Source: Symbiodinium sp. CCMP2592
Taxonomy: Eukaryota; Sar; Dinophyceae; Suessiales; Symbiodiniaceae
Direction of reading: 5' to 3'
NCBI GenBank assembly: GCA_905221615.1
Contig: CAJNDT010005880.1
Location: 916,501 to 980,500, forward strand
Length of the DNA stretch: 64,000 bases
Below are positions 20,367 to 29,939 of this stretch, one piece after another. How positions within the stretch are numbered: position 1 is the first letter of the stretch; the number at the start of each line of letters is the position of its first letter. The notes beneath the pieces were generated by a model. It searched no databases, was not told the DNA's origin, and was given only the letters and a program-made list of their open reading frames with translations. A program made the translations under genes and the position numbers.

Positions 20367-20446
20367 CTTACGACACCCGAAACTCTAGACCCTGATCACT
20401 CAACACGACACCCAGGAGCTTCCAAAGGTAATCAGGATGCTAGTAG

Positions 20447-20515
20447 TAGAGTAGGTAACCTTTAACCTTTTTTTGGGGATATTATACTCCCCAATATACT
20501 CCCAAAGGTTAACCC
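20447..20515. mobile_element. FamM element, short copy
   Basis: GAGTAGGTAACCTTTAACC ... CCCAAAGGTTAACCC inverted arms. Confidence 0.65.
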
Positions 20516-20530
20516 TTACACCCCTAGGAT

Positions 20531-20650
20531 GCTTAACAGGCTCATAGGACTTAGTAAGTCAGGTTATTCGTAGGTTATAGTCAGGATAACCCCACTTAGG
20601 GGACCTATAACCCAATTGCAACCTACTTACCAAGTCCCATGAGCTACCTT
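20531..20650. mobile_element. FamB element
   Basis: CAGGCTCATAGGACTTAGTA ... CTTACCAAGTCCCATGAGCT. Confidence 0.8.
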
Positions 20651-20889
20651 AAACTCCCCCTTACAGAACCCTTCATAATGGATCCCTTAACGGAACCCTT
20701 TAAGGACCCCTGCTTACTAAGCCATCAAGTACTGGACAGTGACAAAAGTAGGGGATCCTCCTGGGGGCTGAACCCTGAAACTGCTAAACCCTTAGTACCC
20801 ACAGAGCCCAAGGGGTATTTTAAGAAATATGGCTTAGTATAGGGCTTCATGTTCGGATTTAAGGTCTGGGTAACAGTCGACCGACCATT

Positions 20890-20985
20890 GATATCGAGGG
20901 AGCTAAGGAGCCAGGGATGAGGATAATCCCTATTAAAGAAGGAGCTAAAGAGCCAAGAAAACCTCCGAAACCACTGGTTTAGTCG
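20890..20985 (+). mobile_element. FamW dispersed repeat
   Basis: GAGGGAGCTAAGGAGCCAGG ... AGCTAAAGAGCCAAGA, then CCACTGGTT; second copy of 12378-12478. Confidence 0.65.
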
Positions 20986-21154
20986 CAGTCTGCACAGATC
21001 GGTTCAAACATATCGTGTGAGGGAGTTTATTCAGTGGCTAAGGTATGGGGCCGTTCGATTCTCCAAAGTAGGGCTAACCTGCCCTGAACCCTGGACCCTG
21101 AACGCTATCACGACAACGCTCAACCCCTGAACTTGGCAGTTGCTTCTGTAAGAC

Positions 21155-21368
21155 ACCCAGAGAGCGCAAGACCCCCTAATTAAGGAATATAGCTTAATTC
21201 ATAATACTGCTGATGGACAAAATCCTGCATTACCCATTATAAGGAATATACCATAGTTCCCATAGTTTAGAGTCCTTAGGGTCATGCAGGATTTTGTCCA
21301 TCAACAGTGTGAAGCCCTTTATAACTTAAGCCATCTTCCTTCATTAAGGGGTATTGGGGGCTCTCTGA
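21155..21368. mobile_element. FamC element interrupted by FamA'
   Basis: Left CCCAGAGAGCGCAAGACCCC and right GGGGTATTGGGGGCTCTCTG belong to FamC; 21205-21309 sits inside it. Confidence 0.8.
21205..21309. mobile_element. FamA' element nested in FamC
   Basis: TACTGCTGATGGACAAAATC ... GATTTTGTCCATCAACAGT. Confidence 0.9.
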
Positions 21369-21369
21369 G

Positions 21370-22198
21370 CAGATGCTTGATTCGATCTTTGGCGGCAGGC
21401 CAAGCCCGTGTGTCAAGCAGGGTTGGCAAGATGGGTTCTGGGGTTGCTATAGTCTTTGGGGGACTTAGATATAAATTTTTAATTTTTTGTCAGAAAAATC
21501 CCTAAGAAACAGCTAAAATCATAACTTTTGCTAGGGTTCTAGTGTCTGGTTACCTGTCTATTTTGAATAATTGGATGACTTCACGTTGCCCTTCGCAGGC
21601 AACTTCCAGAATCGTGGTCGTGAGCTGGGCCTCACTCCATCCGACAATCAGCCCAAAGGGTGGATGGACATCGCCAAGTTCAAGAAGTTCTGGCATCAGC
21701 AAATGACATGGGTAGTGCAGGATTTATGTCCCTAAACCCTGAACCCTGAAACCCTATAGCCCTGTTGCACATCACCTTGTCCCCTGAGTCACAGGCAGCT
21801 GAAGGCTTGCTCTCGATGAAGTGGCATGATGCTCGATTGAATATGCATCTGCACAAGGCGACCGAGGTGTCTCATCCGGCGCTAGAGTCTGTTGTGGCAC
21901 ACCGCAACATTCAGTTTGTCGCTGGGCCAGAACCGATTCTGAGGAACAGGAGGCCCCGGCCGAGCCGAAATTGGTCTTTTGGATGAGGGGGCTTCCTGCT
22001 GAGGCGGCGTCAGGGGCCACGCCCGAAGCCTCCCACTGGACTGCTGGCATTGAGGCGGCATCAGGCGAGCCGCCTCCGGGATACGAAATTAACATGCTAA
22101 GTTGTTCTTCGAGTCTCCGAGCGAGAGCCATCATGCGCTTCAGCCTACCCCACAACCTGAATCCCAAGGCCTTTCATCCCAAGCCGCCCGAAATTTGA
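21370..22198 (+). CDS. Three-exon gene segment, later frameshift
   Basis: Exon 21370-21421 (QMLDSIFGGRPSPCVKQ), exon 21599-21711 (GNFQNRGRELGLTPSDNQPK, then GWMDIAKFKKFWHQQMTW) and exon 21795-21986 (AAEGLLSMKWHDARLNMHLH, then KATEVSHPALES). Introns 21422-21598 (GTTGGC...TTCGCAG, holding a FamS element) and 21712-21794 (GTAGTG...GTCACAG, holding CCCTAAA units) keep phases 1 and 0. Near 21940 the protein-like frame shifts by one base to EEQEAPAEPKLVFWMRGLPA and continues to about 22195, so there is a frameshift, an error or an unseen junction. FamC's right end supplies the first acceptor (CTCTGAG). A later ATG at 22208 opens a short Cys-pair frame (VKCVHCGVSSSKGC), possibly zinc-binding. Family not recognised. 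Confidence 0.5.
21458..21545 (+). mobile_element. FamS element inside an intron
   Basis: GGGGGACTTAGATATAAAT ... TTTTGCTAGGGTTCTAG. Confidence 0.65.
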
Positions 22199-22389
22199 AC
22201 TCCGATGCCCCACGAGGTGAAGTGTGTTCACTGTGGCGTCAGCTCCTCAAAGGGGTGTTTCAGAAAACAAGGAGCCCTATGAGGGTTCCGGGGTTCAGGG
22301 TTATGTTTTGGGAATGTAGGGTTCTGGGCTGGTGAGCGCTGTCCGCTGTTATGGTAAGAGGCTCATTGTCGCCGTCCCTGACTATGAGT

Positions 22390-22506
22390 GCGATAGTTTA
22401 GCAGCTGCCCCCACCCTGTAATAGTGACTATAAGGCTTGTATTAGGGCCCTATTATATTCCTATTATACCACTATCGCAGGGTGGGGGCCCCTTCTAAAC
22501 GATAGT
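22390..22506. mobile_element. FamD element with 8-bp target duplication
   Basis: Element 22398-22498: TTAGCAGCTGCCCCCACCC ... GGGTGGGGGCCCCTTCTAA. Flanks GCGATAGT and ACGATAGT match 7 of 8. Removing the element plus one flank restores an open frame reading AVPDYECDSEHFNQLLIGH, so it appears inserted in coding sequence. Confidence 0.85.
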
Positions 22507-22575
22507 GAGCATTTCAACCAGCTGTTGATTGGACACTGATGCTTGTGGTGCTCCTACAGCCACTGCTTCTGCTTC

Positions 22576-22612
22576 AGCTACTCCTCTGCTCCTGCTGCTG
22601 CTGCTGCTGTCG
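22576..22612. repeat. (CTG)n microsatellite, coding
   Basis: Short CTG tract within exon 1 of the Thr/Ala-rich segment, read as GCT (Ala) codons. Confidence 0.85.
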
Positions 22613-22871
22613 CTCCTACGACAGCGACGACGAGGGCCACTAAACTACTACGGTTGATGATATAAATCCTGCATTACCCATAATAAGGAATATACCGTTT
22701 AGGGTCCGTAAGGTAATGCGGGATTTATATCATCCACTGTAGTACGAGTGCAACTACATCTGAATCTGTTGCTCCAGTTGCTGCTGCTACCATCAGCACA
22801 CGTTCGCCACCCCCACAACCACAACCATCAGTACTGTTCGTGCTGCTGCCACCACCACCACCACCACCACC

Positions 22872-22902
<31 letters not shown>

Positions 22903-22946
22903 GAAGCACCGCTACTACCACCCAATCCAAAGCAGGAAGCCGAGCC
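22582..22946 (+). CDS. Thr/Ala/Pro-rich two-exon segment
   Basis: Exon 1 (to 22652) reads SAPAAAAAVAPTTATTRATK, then LLR. Exon 2 (22743-22946) continues TSATTSESVAPVAAATISTR and then runs of Pro, ending at CC|GTGAGA. The intron 22653-22742 is the FamA element, GTTGATG...ACTGTAG, phase 2. The same Thr/Ala/Ser/Pro composition on both sides is good evidence for one protein. It looks like an unstructured linker. The start of exon 1 lies in a CTG tract where an indel would change frame. Probably the same gene as the exons before or after it, not proven. Confidence 0.6.
22648..22744. mobile_element. FamA element acting as intron
   Basis: TACGGTTGATGATATAAATC ... GATTTATATCATCCACTGTA; TA ends. Confidence 0.9.
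22849..22902. repeat. (CCA)n microsatellite, coding Pro tract
   Basis: CCA units encode a polyproline run in the 22743-22946 exon; the minus strand reads poly-Gly/Val and is not a gene. Confidence 0.9.
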
Positions 22947-23046
22947 GTGAGACCCCGCAACCATCCCGAGCCCAGTAGCATAGGAGGCCAAAAGGGGTTT
23001 TGGCCTATGGGGGTTTAGCAGGGATTGGGGTTCGCATAATAGTACA

Positions 23047-23152
23047 TACTGTTGATGGACAAAATCCTGCATGACCTTAAGGACCCTAAATTATGGGAAG
23101 TATGGTATATTCCATATAATGGGTAATGCAGGATTTTGTCCATCAACAGTAT
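23047..23152. mobile_element. FamA' element inside a larger foldback
   Basis: TACTGTTGATGGACAAAATC ... TTTTGTCCATCAACAGTA. Outer arms GGAGGCCAAAAGGGGTTTT (22982) and AAAACCCCCCTTTTGGCCTCC-like sequence (about 23178-23199) flank it as an inverted pair. Confidence 0.85.
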
Positions 23153-23429
23153 TAAGGCATCTCTACCCCAAGAATCTGAAAAACCCCCCTTTTGGCCTCC
23201 AATCATCATCGGCTCAGACTCCTGCTCATTACGTTGTGCGGGCCTGGCTGGCATCTTTGTGTCCTGAATCGTAAACCCCAAACCCCTAAGCCCTAATCCC
23301 CAAGCCGAAATCAGAAAAAACTTTGAACCCTAAACCCGGAACCCCAGTACAGGAGTTCTAGCTGTACCTGCAGGTGGAAAAGAGCCCTTTAAAACAAAAA
23401 AACCTTGAACCCTAACCTGAAGCCTTCCT

Positions 23430-23522
23430 GGACCCTAAGGAACCTGCCTTTTTCGGGTTCCCTAATATGATTTCTTTATATAAGTCCTTAAAAGGTAGGC
23501 AATTTGGGGTAAAGGGAAGCCT
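23430..23522. mobile_element. FamF element, reverse orientation
   Basis: CCTGGACCCTAAGGAACCTG ... TAAAAGGTAGGCAATTTGGGG. Confidence 0.75.
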
Positions 23523-23641
23523 TAAACTCATCATATTCAGAGTTCAGCTCCGCGGGACGAAGGGCCGATAGTGGAGAGTTCAGGGCTTCAGGACATTGCG
23601 GTGGAAGTCCTAAACCCTAAACCCTAAACTCCAGTCGTCAA

Positions 23642-23756
23642 ATATGGGAGTTTCCGAAAATCGGGGACCCTAATATAGTACCCCTACATAGTAGGATCCT
23701 TATAATACGGACCCCAAACTAAGGCACCTCTAGTTTTCGGAAACTCTAAACGACTC
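23642..23756. mobile_element. FamE element
   Basis: AAATATGGGAGTTTCCGAAA ... TTTTCGGAAACTC; followed by AGTAACCCTTTCAAGGAACC-type repeats to about 23880. Confidence 0.8.
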
Positions 23757-23764
23757 TAAACCCT

Positions 23765-23880
23765 TATTGACTTATAGTAACCCTTTCAAGGAACCCTCAT
23801 AGTACCCTTATAGTAACCCTTTAAAGGAACCCTTATAGTCCCCTTACAGTAACCTTTCAAGGAACCCTAAGATACCTCTA
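23765..23880. repeat. TAGTAACCCTTT / GGAACCCT short tandem series
   Basis: Alternating TAGTAACCCTTT and AAGGAACCCT units. The same series, again beside FamE, is at 54619-54720 and inverted at 30270-30360. Confidence 0.75.
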
Positions 23881-24202
23881 ATAACACAACAGGATGAGCT
23901 CAGCGTTTCATCGAGCATCCGAGTCCCCAAGGTATTCAAGTTCACAGACGTGCACACAACTTTTGGAGCTGCATGCTCGGGCTTGGTTAACGGCGGGTCT
24001 AATCAGCGTTTAGGGTTTAGGGGTTTAGGGTTTAGAGGAGACAAGGTGGGATCGTCGATCTGAGCTTGGATTGCAGATGTTGGCGTTTCGGGTCGGATTC
24101 TAGGGTTGGCCAAACCGGCATGAGAGCTATTCCACACAGCCCGATCCTTTGCGGAGGGGAGGAAGCAATGTCGAGATCCTCAGAGCACAGTACACAGCAT
24201 AG

Positions 24203-24857
24203 AAGGCTGCTTCTACGTAGAGGATCATGGGACGTAGCAAGCAGGTTTTAACAGGTTGTAAGTACCCTAAGTGGGGTTATCCTAATTCTAACCTACGTAT
24301 AATCTTGCTAAGTCCCATGAGATGTGCTGTCTCTGTGCCGGCTGCCCCTCCTCAGATGCTTGGGATGGGCAAAAGGGAACTTGGAACGCACAGCCCAGGA
24401 AAAGGGAAAAGCCCAGGCGATTTACCTTTATGGATCACTGTGACCTCAGAAGAAACCGCTGGAACTGTTGATGGACAAAATCCTGCATGACCTTAAGGAC
24501 CCGAAACTATGGGAACTATGGCATATTCCTTATAATGAGTAATGCAGGATTTTGTCCATCAACAGAAGGGGCATGATTCCACTGCCACCCAGCCTGCTGC
24601 TGCTGCTGCACAGCATACCCAGGCAAGTGAACGGGGTTGCAGCTTACCACAACGGTTTAGGGTTTAGGGTTTAGGGTTTGGGGTTTAGGGTTTAGGGTTT
24701 GCCAAGCGCGATGGCAATACCGGCGATGGCAATGGTGATGGCAAAGGCGACGGTGCAGTATGTTGCCGAGTGTGCAGCGCAAATGGCCGTGCCGTGGCGA
24801 ACGGGAGGCGGCAGTTCCAGGATAGATAGGGCATTTTGCCGTAATCATGTCAGCTAA
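24203..24857 (+). CDS. 3' end of a multi-exon gene, four exons
   Basis: Exons 24203-24216, 24322-24466, 24566-24654 and 24707-24857 (TAA stop). Translation runs KAAST, then CAVSVPAAPPQMLGMGKREL ... TVTSEETAGT, KGHDSTATQPAAAAAQHTQA ... and ends GGGSSRIDRAFCRNHVS. Introns: 24217-24321 = FamB (GTAGAGG...CCATGAG), 24467-24565 = FamA' (GTTGATGG...TCAACAG), 24655-24706 = TTTAGGG repeats (GTTTAGGG...GCCAAG). Phases 2, 0 and 2 all match. The Ala/Thr/Gln-rich part matches the style of 22582-22946, so it is probably the same gene. No known domain. The first micro-exon (14 bp) is the weakest part. Confidence 0.65.
24214..24322. mobile_element. FamB element acting as intron
   Basis: TACGTAGAGGATCATGGGAC ... 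CTTGCTAAGTCCCATGAG; shortened right end. Confidence 0.85.
24464..24566. mobile_element. FamA' element acting as intron
   Basis: CTGTTGATGGACAAAATCC ... GGATTTTGTCCATCAACAG; its own ends supply GT and AG. Confidence 0.95.
24655..24706 (+). repeat. TTTAGGG run forming a 52-bp intron
   Basis: Starts with the donor GTTTAGGG and ends GCCAAG; six to seven heptamers make up nearly the whole intron. Confidence 0.7.
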
Positions 24858-25006
24858 GAACCACAAGCCGCAAAGAGTAAGTTTTTTAACTTCATCCTTG
24901 AACCTTCAACTCTGTCAAGCTTAATATCCGGGTCGAAATTAAACACATCATCCCCCCATGGTCTGTTCTGATAAAAGCATAATGTGACCCCAAACCCCAT
25001 TCTATC

Positions 25007-25520
25007 ATGTGGGCAAAAATGGTACAACAATTTGTGGGCTGGGAGCCCGCAGCGGCCAAAGGATGCGGGCTGGCGGTCGCAATGATGGTACTGTGGCTAC
25101 AGTGGCAAAAGCAGGGATGCGGGCTGGCTGATGGTGGCAGCCCGGCAGTGGCTATAATGGTACAAACAGGGGTGGGGCTGTGCTGGCAGCCCGCACTATG
25201 CGCGCTGGGAGCCCAGTGGCGATATTGGTACAAACAGGGTTCGGGCGACCAGCTCACACAGGCTATAATTCTGGGACAAGGAGGGTGCGGGCGACCACCT
25301 CAAATTATGGAGCAAGCAAGGTGTGGGCAGTTATGGTATACTAACAGGGTGCGGGCTGGCACCCCGCAGTGGCTATGTTGATACAACAAGGGTGCAGGCT
25401 GGCAGCTCGGGATAGCCCGCAGTGGCTCTTCATACCGGTACAAGCAGGGGTGCGGGCTGGCAGCCCTGTTTGCATTCCACGCTACAATGATACAAACAAC
25501 GTGTGGCCTGGCGGCCCGCA
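25007..25520. repeat. Diverged minisatellite with palindromic core
   Basis: About ten irregular 30-70 bp units around GTGCGGGCTGGCAGCCCGC, AGTGGCTATAATGGTACAAA. The unit is near-palindromic, which keeps frames open on both strands (25007-25381 plus, 24892-25257 minus). I reject both as genes. Confidence 0.8.
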
Positions 25521-25529
25521 GACAAGCCC

Positions 25530-26160
25530 CTCATAGAGGCCCTTATAGAACCGTTAGAGGAACTCTACAAAGGAACCCTATTGAATTTGTTGAAAGCCAG
25601 GTGCAGTATTTCACTCGACCGACACAGTGGCTAAGACCTGCAGAGCGCTGCCCAGGGCGGCTTGTCGTGATTTTGAGTGGGATTCCTTTAAGGGTCCCTA
25701 ATATAAAGGATGGTACAAGGGTTCTACAATATGGTGGTGTTGGGTTGGGTTTTAGGGTTTGGGGTTCCAGGGTTTGGGCATCTTGATGTTTCAGAGCTAT
25801 GGGTTTCGGTTTTAAGGCTTGAGGGTTTTAGTTGGAGGGTTTGGGGTTCTGGGTTTAGGGGCTTCAGGGTTTCAGGGAAATTAGGGCTTCATAGGGTTTC
25901 GGGTTCTGGATTTGGGTTGGGATTTTGTTGGGGGATTTTAGGGTTTGCGGCTTTATGGTTCTGATTCCGGGTTTTAGGGCTTATAGAGTTTACGGTCTAT
26001 GTCCTGTGTGTGGGGTTGTGGGGCATATATATGGTTAGGATCTTATAATAGAGATTTTGGTTAACCAGAGACAGGAACTACAATGGAGACTATGGGTAGT
26101 ATCCTTTATTTCAGACTACTCCGCGAACTCTGGCCGCTAGCCGGAATCCTGATGCTGGCC
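25530..26160. other. G-rich degenerate telomere-like sequence, no gene
   Basis: GGGTTTGGGG/GGGTTTTAGGG variants on the plus strand from about 25740 to 26000; open frames read GFGV/LGFRV repeats, a heptamer artefact. Confidence 0.7.
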
Positions 26161-26171
26161 CGGTAAATGAG

Positions 26172-26296
26172 CGGTTTAGGGTTTAGGGCTTAGGGTTTAG
26201 GGTTTAGGGGTTTAGGGTTTAGGGGTTTAGGGTTTAGGAGTGTCTGATTTGTTCGGGAGCTGGGGCCCTAAACCCTAAACCCTAAACCCTAAACCG
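26172..26296. repeat. TTTAGGG array facing a CCCTAAA array
   Basis: G-rich heptamers 26172-26236, about 28 bp spacer, then C-rich heptamers 26266-26296: a fusion-like inverted pair. Confidence 0.85.
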
Positions 26297-26335
26297 TGCT
26301 TGTCGGTGATGGTTTAATTTGGGGATCCGGGTCGA

Positions 26336-26386
26336 GCAATGTCAATGCAGCTACTGCGACTACCGCTACCTGGACGAGAAGATGAC
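26336..26386 (+). CDS. Possible Cys-containing exon island
   Basis: After GGGTCGAG the frame reads QCQCSYCDYRYLDEKM and stops at the FamB boundary. The C-x-C-x2-C spacing is suggestive of metal binding but far too short to name. CCCTAAA units lie 40 bp upstream. Confidence 0.35.
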
Positions 26387-26387
26387 T

Positions 26388-26610
26388 TAGAGGATCATGG
26401 GACTTAGTAAGAAACCCTAGGGTTCCTTTAACGGGCTCCTTTTTAAGGGATCTATAAGTCTATAAGGGTTCTATAAAGGGGGAGTTTGGGGAACTTAGAG
26501 GGTCATGGGACTTAGTAAGTATGGCCATAATTGGTTCATAAGTCCCCAAAGCGGGGTTATCCTTATTATAACCTACTTCTGGCCTTACTTGCTAAGTCCC
26601 ATGAGCCTTT
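26388..26610. mobile_element. FamB composite
   Basis: Partial FamB left end (CTTAGAGGATCATGGGACTT), a GAAACCCTAGGGTTCCTTT segment, then a full FamB. The same composite occurs at 30001-30216. Confidence 0.8.
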
Positions 26611-27091
26611 CCCCTCCTCCCACTGATGCTACCAGGTGTGAGTTGCTATATAGCCATCTCCCTGCCGGCAAGGACGGATAGTTCGGGCACGAAGGGGATC
26701 CTTAAAGGGGTCTGTAAGGGTTGTATAATATAGGGGATTTAGTAATTGATGTATCTAGGGGCTTGGTGACTTCATATGTTTCCCAAGCATTTGCCGACAA
26801 GGTCATCGTCTCAAGTCACCCCAGGTTTAAGATGTGCTTGGGTTGTGGGTCGCACAGGTCTGGTCCCGAAAGGGTTGCAGGGTTTAGAGGTTCGGGTGCA
26901 AGGTTTGTAGCGCTCAGAGGCTTTAACTTGTACAGTTGAGGCGCCATTGTGTTGGGCCTAGAGGAGCGGTTTAGTGTTGGCGGTTTGCAGGCTCAGGACA
27001 AGCTTCCAACCCTAAACCCTAAACCCTAAACAACCAATCGCAGGCCAATCAGTCTGGCCAGGCAGGAGAACTCCTACAAAGCCTATACATA

Positions 27092-27195
27092 GCTAGGTAG
27101 GGCTTTGGGACATTTTATATTTTCCCTTATTGGGCTTAAGAGGATCTTATTTACTAATATTTTTCAAAGGCTTTAAAAGCCCCACCTAGATAGTA
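27092..27195. mobile_element. FamX element
   Basis: CTAGGTAGGGCTTTGGGA ... TTTAAAAGCCCCACCTAG inverted ends. Another diverged copy may lie at about 37865-37965. Confidence 0.65.
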
Positions 27196-27720
27196 ACCCT
27201 AAATACACGAAAGCATGAAGCCCCAGCACAAAGTGCTAAGTGCCAGGGATGGTATTTCAATTGTAGCTTGCTGTGCGGAACTCATCTGGTCTACGGGGCA
27301 GAAGCTTTCATCAACGAAAATCCTTACATCTTGAATCCGAAACCCTGCAGGTTTACGCCGTCAGCCCTCACCCCGCCTCTCCGAAAAGAAGCAATATACC
27401 TGAAAGTACCTTAACATAGAAAGGGCTTCATATTCTGCTCTCAGCTGTATGTCAACCCTCACCCCCCTCTCCGAAATCTTAAGCCCTGAAGCCTAAACCG
27501 TATCTGTTTTCGATGGAGGCTCCCAGGACTTATCTAATCTAATCTCGGGGCTTACTGCTTAGAACGGGGTCTTTTTGGGGAATGTGTCATATCGGTGTAG
27601 GGTTTAGGGTTTTGGGGTTATAGAATAATCATACAGGGACTGCATGGGCCTAGAGTATCTAATACTCCCGGCCCCGACGTTCGACCCCAGAGCCCGTTGG
27701 CCTTTGGGCCATCAGCCTAG

Positions 27721-27861
27721 CCAAGGGTAAAAGGAGGGACCCTTAATAAGGACCCCTAGGTATATACCCTGAATATAGCTATTATATACCCATTATATAG
27801 CCATTATATAGCCCATTATAGGGTAGGGGTCCCCATTAAGGGTCCCTCCTTTTCCCCTTTG
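27721..27861. mobile_element. FamN element
   Basis: CCAAGGGTAAAAGGAGGGAC ... CCCTCCTTTTCCCCTTTGA; duplicated CCATTATATAG segment inside. Confidence 0.9.
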
Positions 27862-27904
27862 AGCCTACGACCCGGCGACTCCCTCACCCAAAATCCCCGA
27901 AATC

Positions 27905-28125
27905 GGAAACCATAAAAATCCCGTAAATCCTGGGTCCTGGGTAGTCAGGTTGAGGCTTAAGGGTTTAGGGTTTAGGGAAACCATGAAACATAAAACCCGT
28001 AAATCCTAGGTAGTAAGGCTTAGGGTTAAGGGTTTAGGGTTTAGGGAAACCATTGAAAACTCTACATCCTAGGTCCTCTAGGTAGTAAGGTTTAGGGTTA
28101 AGTGTTCAGGGTTTAGGGAAACTAA
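27905..28125. repeat. Three-copy ~70-bp tandem repeat
   Basis: Units of AAACCAT..AAATCCTAGG..TAGTAAGG, each ending TTTAGGGTTTAGGGAAAC; repeat starts are 69 and 72 bp apart. Confidence 0.8.
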
Positions 28126-28270
28126 ACCCCCTAAGCCCTAGGTTCTAGGTAGTATTAGTATTAGTGAGTTTAAGTCCTCTAAACGTAGGGTGCAGGGGCT
28201 GGGGGCCGGAACCCTAAAGCCCTACCCCCGGGTCTGAAACCCACAACCTAAACCCAAAAACCCTGAACCC

Positions 28271-28395
28271 GTACTTAGAGGATCATGGGACTTAGAAAGT
28301 AGGTTATAATTGGGGTTATAAGTCCCCTAAGTGGGGTTATGCTAATTATAAGCTACTTATAACCTTACTTACTAAGTCCCATGAGCCTTTAAGTA
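28271..28395. mobile_element. FamB element
   Basis: GTACTTAGAGGATCATGGGA ... CCCATGAGCCTTTAAGTA; full-length, well preserved. Confidence 0.95.
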
Positions 28396-28427
28396 GTACT
28401 CCAGCTTGAGGCTGTGATGTTCCCAGA
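28394..28427 (+). CDS. Possible micro-exon between FamB and the 213-bp array
   Basis: From the FamB acceptor (TTTAAG) the frame reads VLQLEAVMFP up to the FamC-type CCCAGAGAC boundary. Only about 34 bp. Confidence 0.3.
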
Positions 28428-29785
28428 GACATCAATATTCCCTAATTACAGGAATAACCCCAAATCATATAAGGGCTCCTTCTTTTTCAAGGTATACTCC
28501 TTAATGTAGGGATACGGTTGATGATATCAACCCTGCATTACTCATAATAAGGAATATACCATAGTTCCCATAGTTGAGGCTCCTTAAGGTAATGCAGGAT
28601 TTATATCATCAACCCATGGACGTCTCTGGGCTCGTTTTGGGATTCCAATATTCCCTAATTACAGGAATATCCCCAAATCATAGAAGGGCTCCTTCTTTTT
28701 CAAGGTATACTCCTTAATTTAGGGATACGGTTGATGATATCAATCCTGCATTACTCATAATACGGAATATACCATAGTTCCCATAGTTGAGGCTCCTTAA
28801 GGTAATGCAGGATTTATATCATCAACCCATGGACGTCTCTGGGTTCGTTTTGGGATTCCAATATTCCCTAATTACAGGAATAACCCCAAATCATATAAGG
28901 GCTCCTTCTTTTTCAAGGTATACTCCTTAATTTAGGGATACGGTTGATGATATCAATCCTGCACTACTCATAATAAGGAATATACCATAGTTCCCATAGT
29001 TGAGGCTCCTTAAGGTAATGCAGGATTTATATCATCAATCCATGGACGTCTCTGGGTTCGTTTTGGGATTCCAACATTCCCTAATTACAGGAATAACCCC
29101 AAATCATATAAGGGCTCCTTCTTTTTCAAGGTATACTCCTTAATTTAGGGATACGGTTGATGATATCAATCCTGCATTACTCATAATAAGGAATATACCA
29201 TAGTTCCCATAGTTGAGGCTCCTGAAGGTAATGCAGGATTTATATCATCAACCCATGGACGTCTCTGGGTTCGTTTTGGGATTCCAATATTCCCTAATTA
29301 CAGGAATAACCCCAAATCATATAAGGGCTCCCTCTTTTTCAAGGTATACTCCTTAATTTAGGGATACGGTTGATGATATCAATCCTGCACTACTCATAAT
29401 AAGGAATATACCATAGTTCCCATAGTTGAGGCTCCTTAAGGTAATGCAGGATTTATATCATCAATCCATGGACGTCTCTGGGTTCGTTTTGGGATTCCAA
29501 CATTCCCTAATTACAGGAATAACCCCAAATCATATAAGGGCTCCTTCTTTTTCAAGGTATACTCCTTAATTTAGGGATACGGTTGATGATATGAATCCTG
29601 CATTACTCATAATAAGGAATATACCATAGTTCCCATAGTTGAGGCTCCTGAAGGTAATGCAGGATTTATATCATCAACCCATGGACGTCTCTGGGTTCGT
29701 TCTGGGTTTCCAATATTCCCTAATTACAGGAATAACCCCAACTCATATAAGGGCTCCTTCTTTTTCAAGGTATACTCCTTAATTC
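28427..29785. repeat. 213-bp tandem array of nested FamC[FamA]
   Basis: Six full units plus a part unit; GGACGTCTCTGGG starts recur at 28618, 28831, 29044, 29257, 29470 and 29683, exactly 213 bp apart. Each unit is a FamC element carrying a FamA element in its right half. Units 2+3 and 4+5 share alternate variants (CCAATATTCC/CCAACATTCC, GCACTACTC/GCATTACTC, CTCCTTAAGG/CTCCTGAAGG), so a 426-bp dimer was duplicated. Confidence 0.95.
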
Positions 29786-29893
29786 CTAGGACCTAGAGTA
29801 GGCCCTTATTCCCTTTTTAAAGTTTCAGGTTCCCTTATAAGCCCCTTTAAACCAAAAAGGGCACCCTTTTTATTCCTAGGTTACTCCTGGGTC
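29784..29893. mobile_element. FamK element inserted in the last array unit
   Basis: CCTAGGACCTAGAGTAGG ... CCTAGGTTACTCCTGGGTC ends; the FamC right end resumes after it (GTCCCTGGGTTCG). Confidence 0.85.
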
Positions 29894-29939
29894 TAGATTC
29901 AGGGATCTGGGGGTCCCTGGGTTCGTTTTGGGATTCTAG

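Noticed and set aside
24892-25257. 121-codon minus-strand Cys/His/Pro-rich ORF
   Set aside because: Antisense of the same minisatellite; its Cys and His come from the GCAGCCCGC repeat.
25007-25381. 124-codon Trp/Ala/Gly-rich ORF
   Set aside because: Explained by the palindromic minisatellite; the opposite strand is open too.
28427-29785. CRISPR-like regular spacing
   Set aside because: Period is 213 bp with no unique spacers and the unit is a nested foldback element in a eukaryotic setting.
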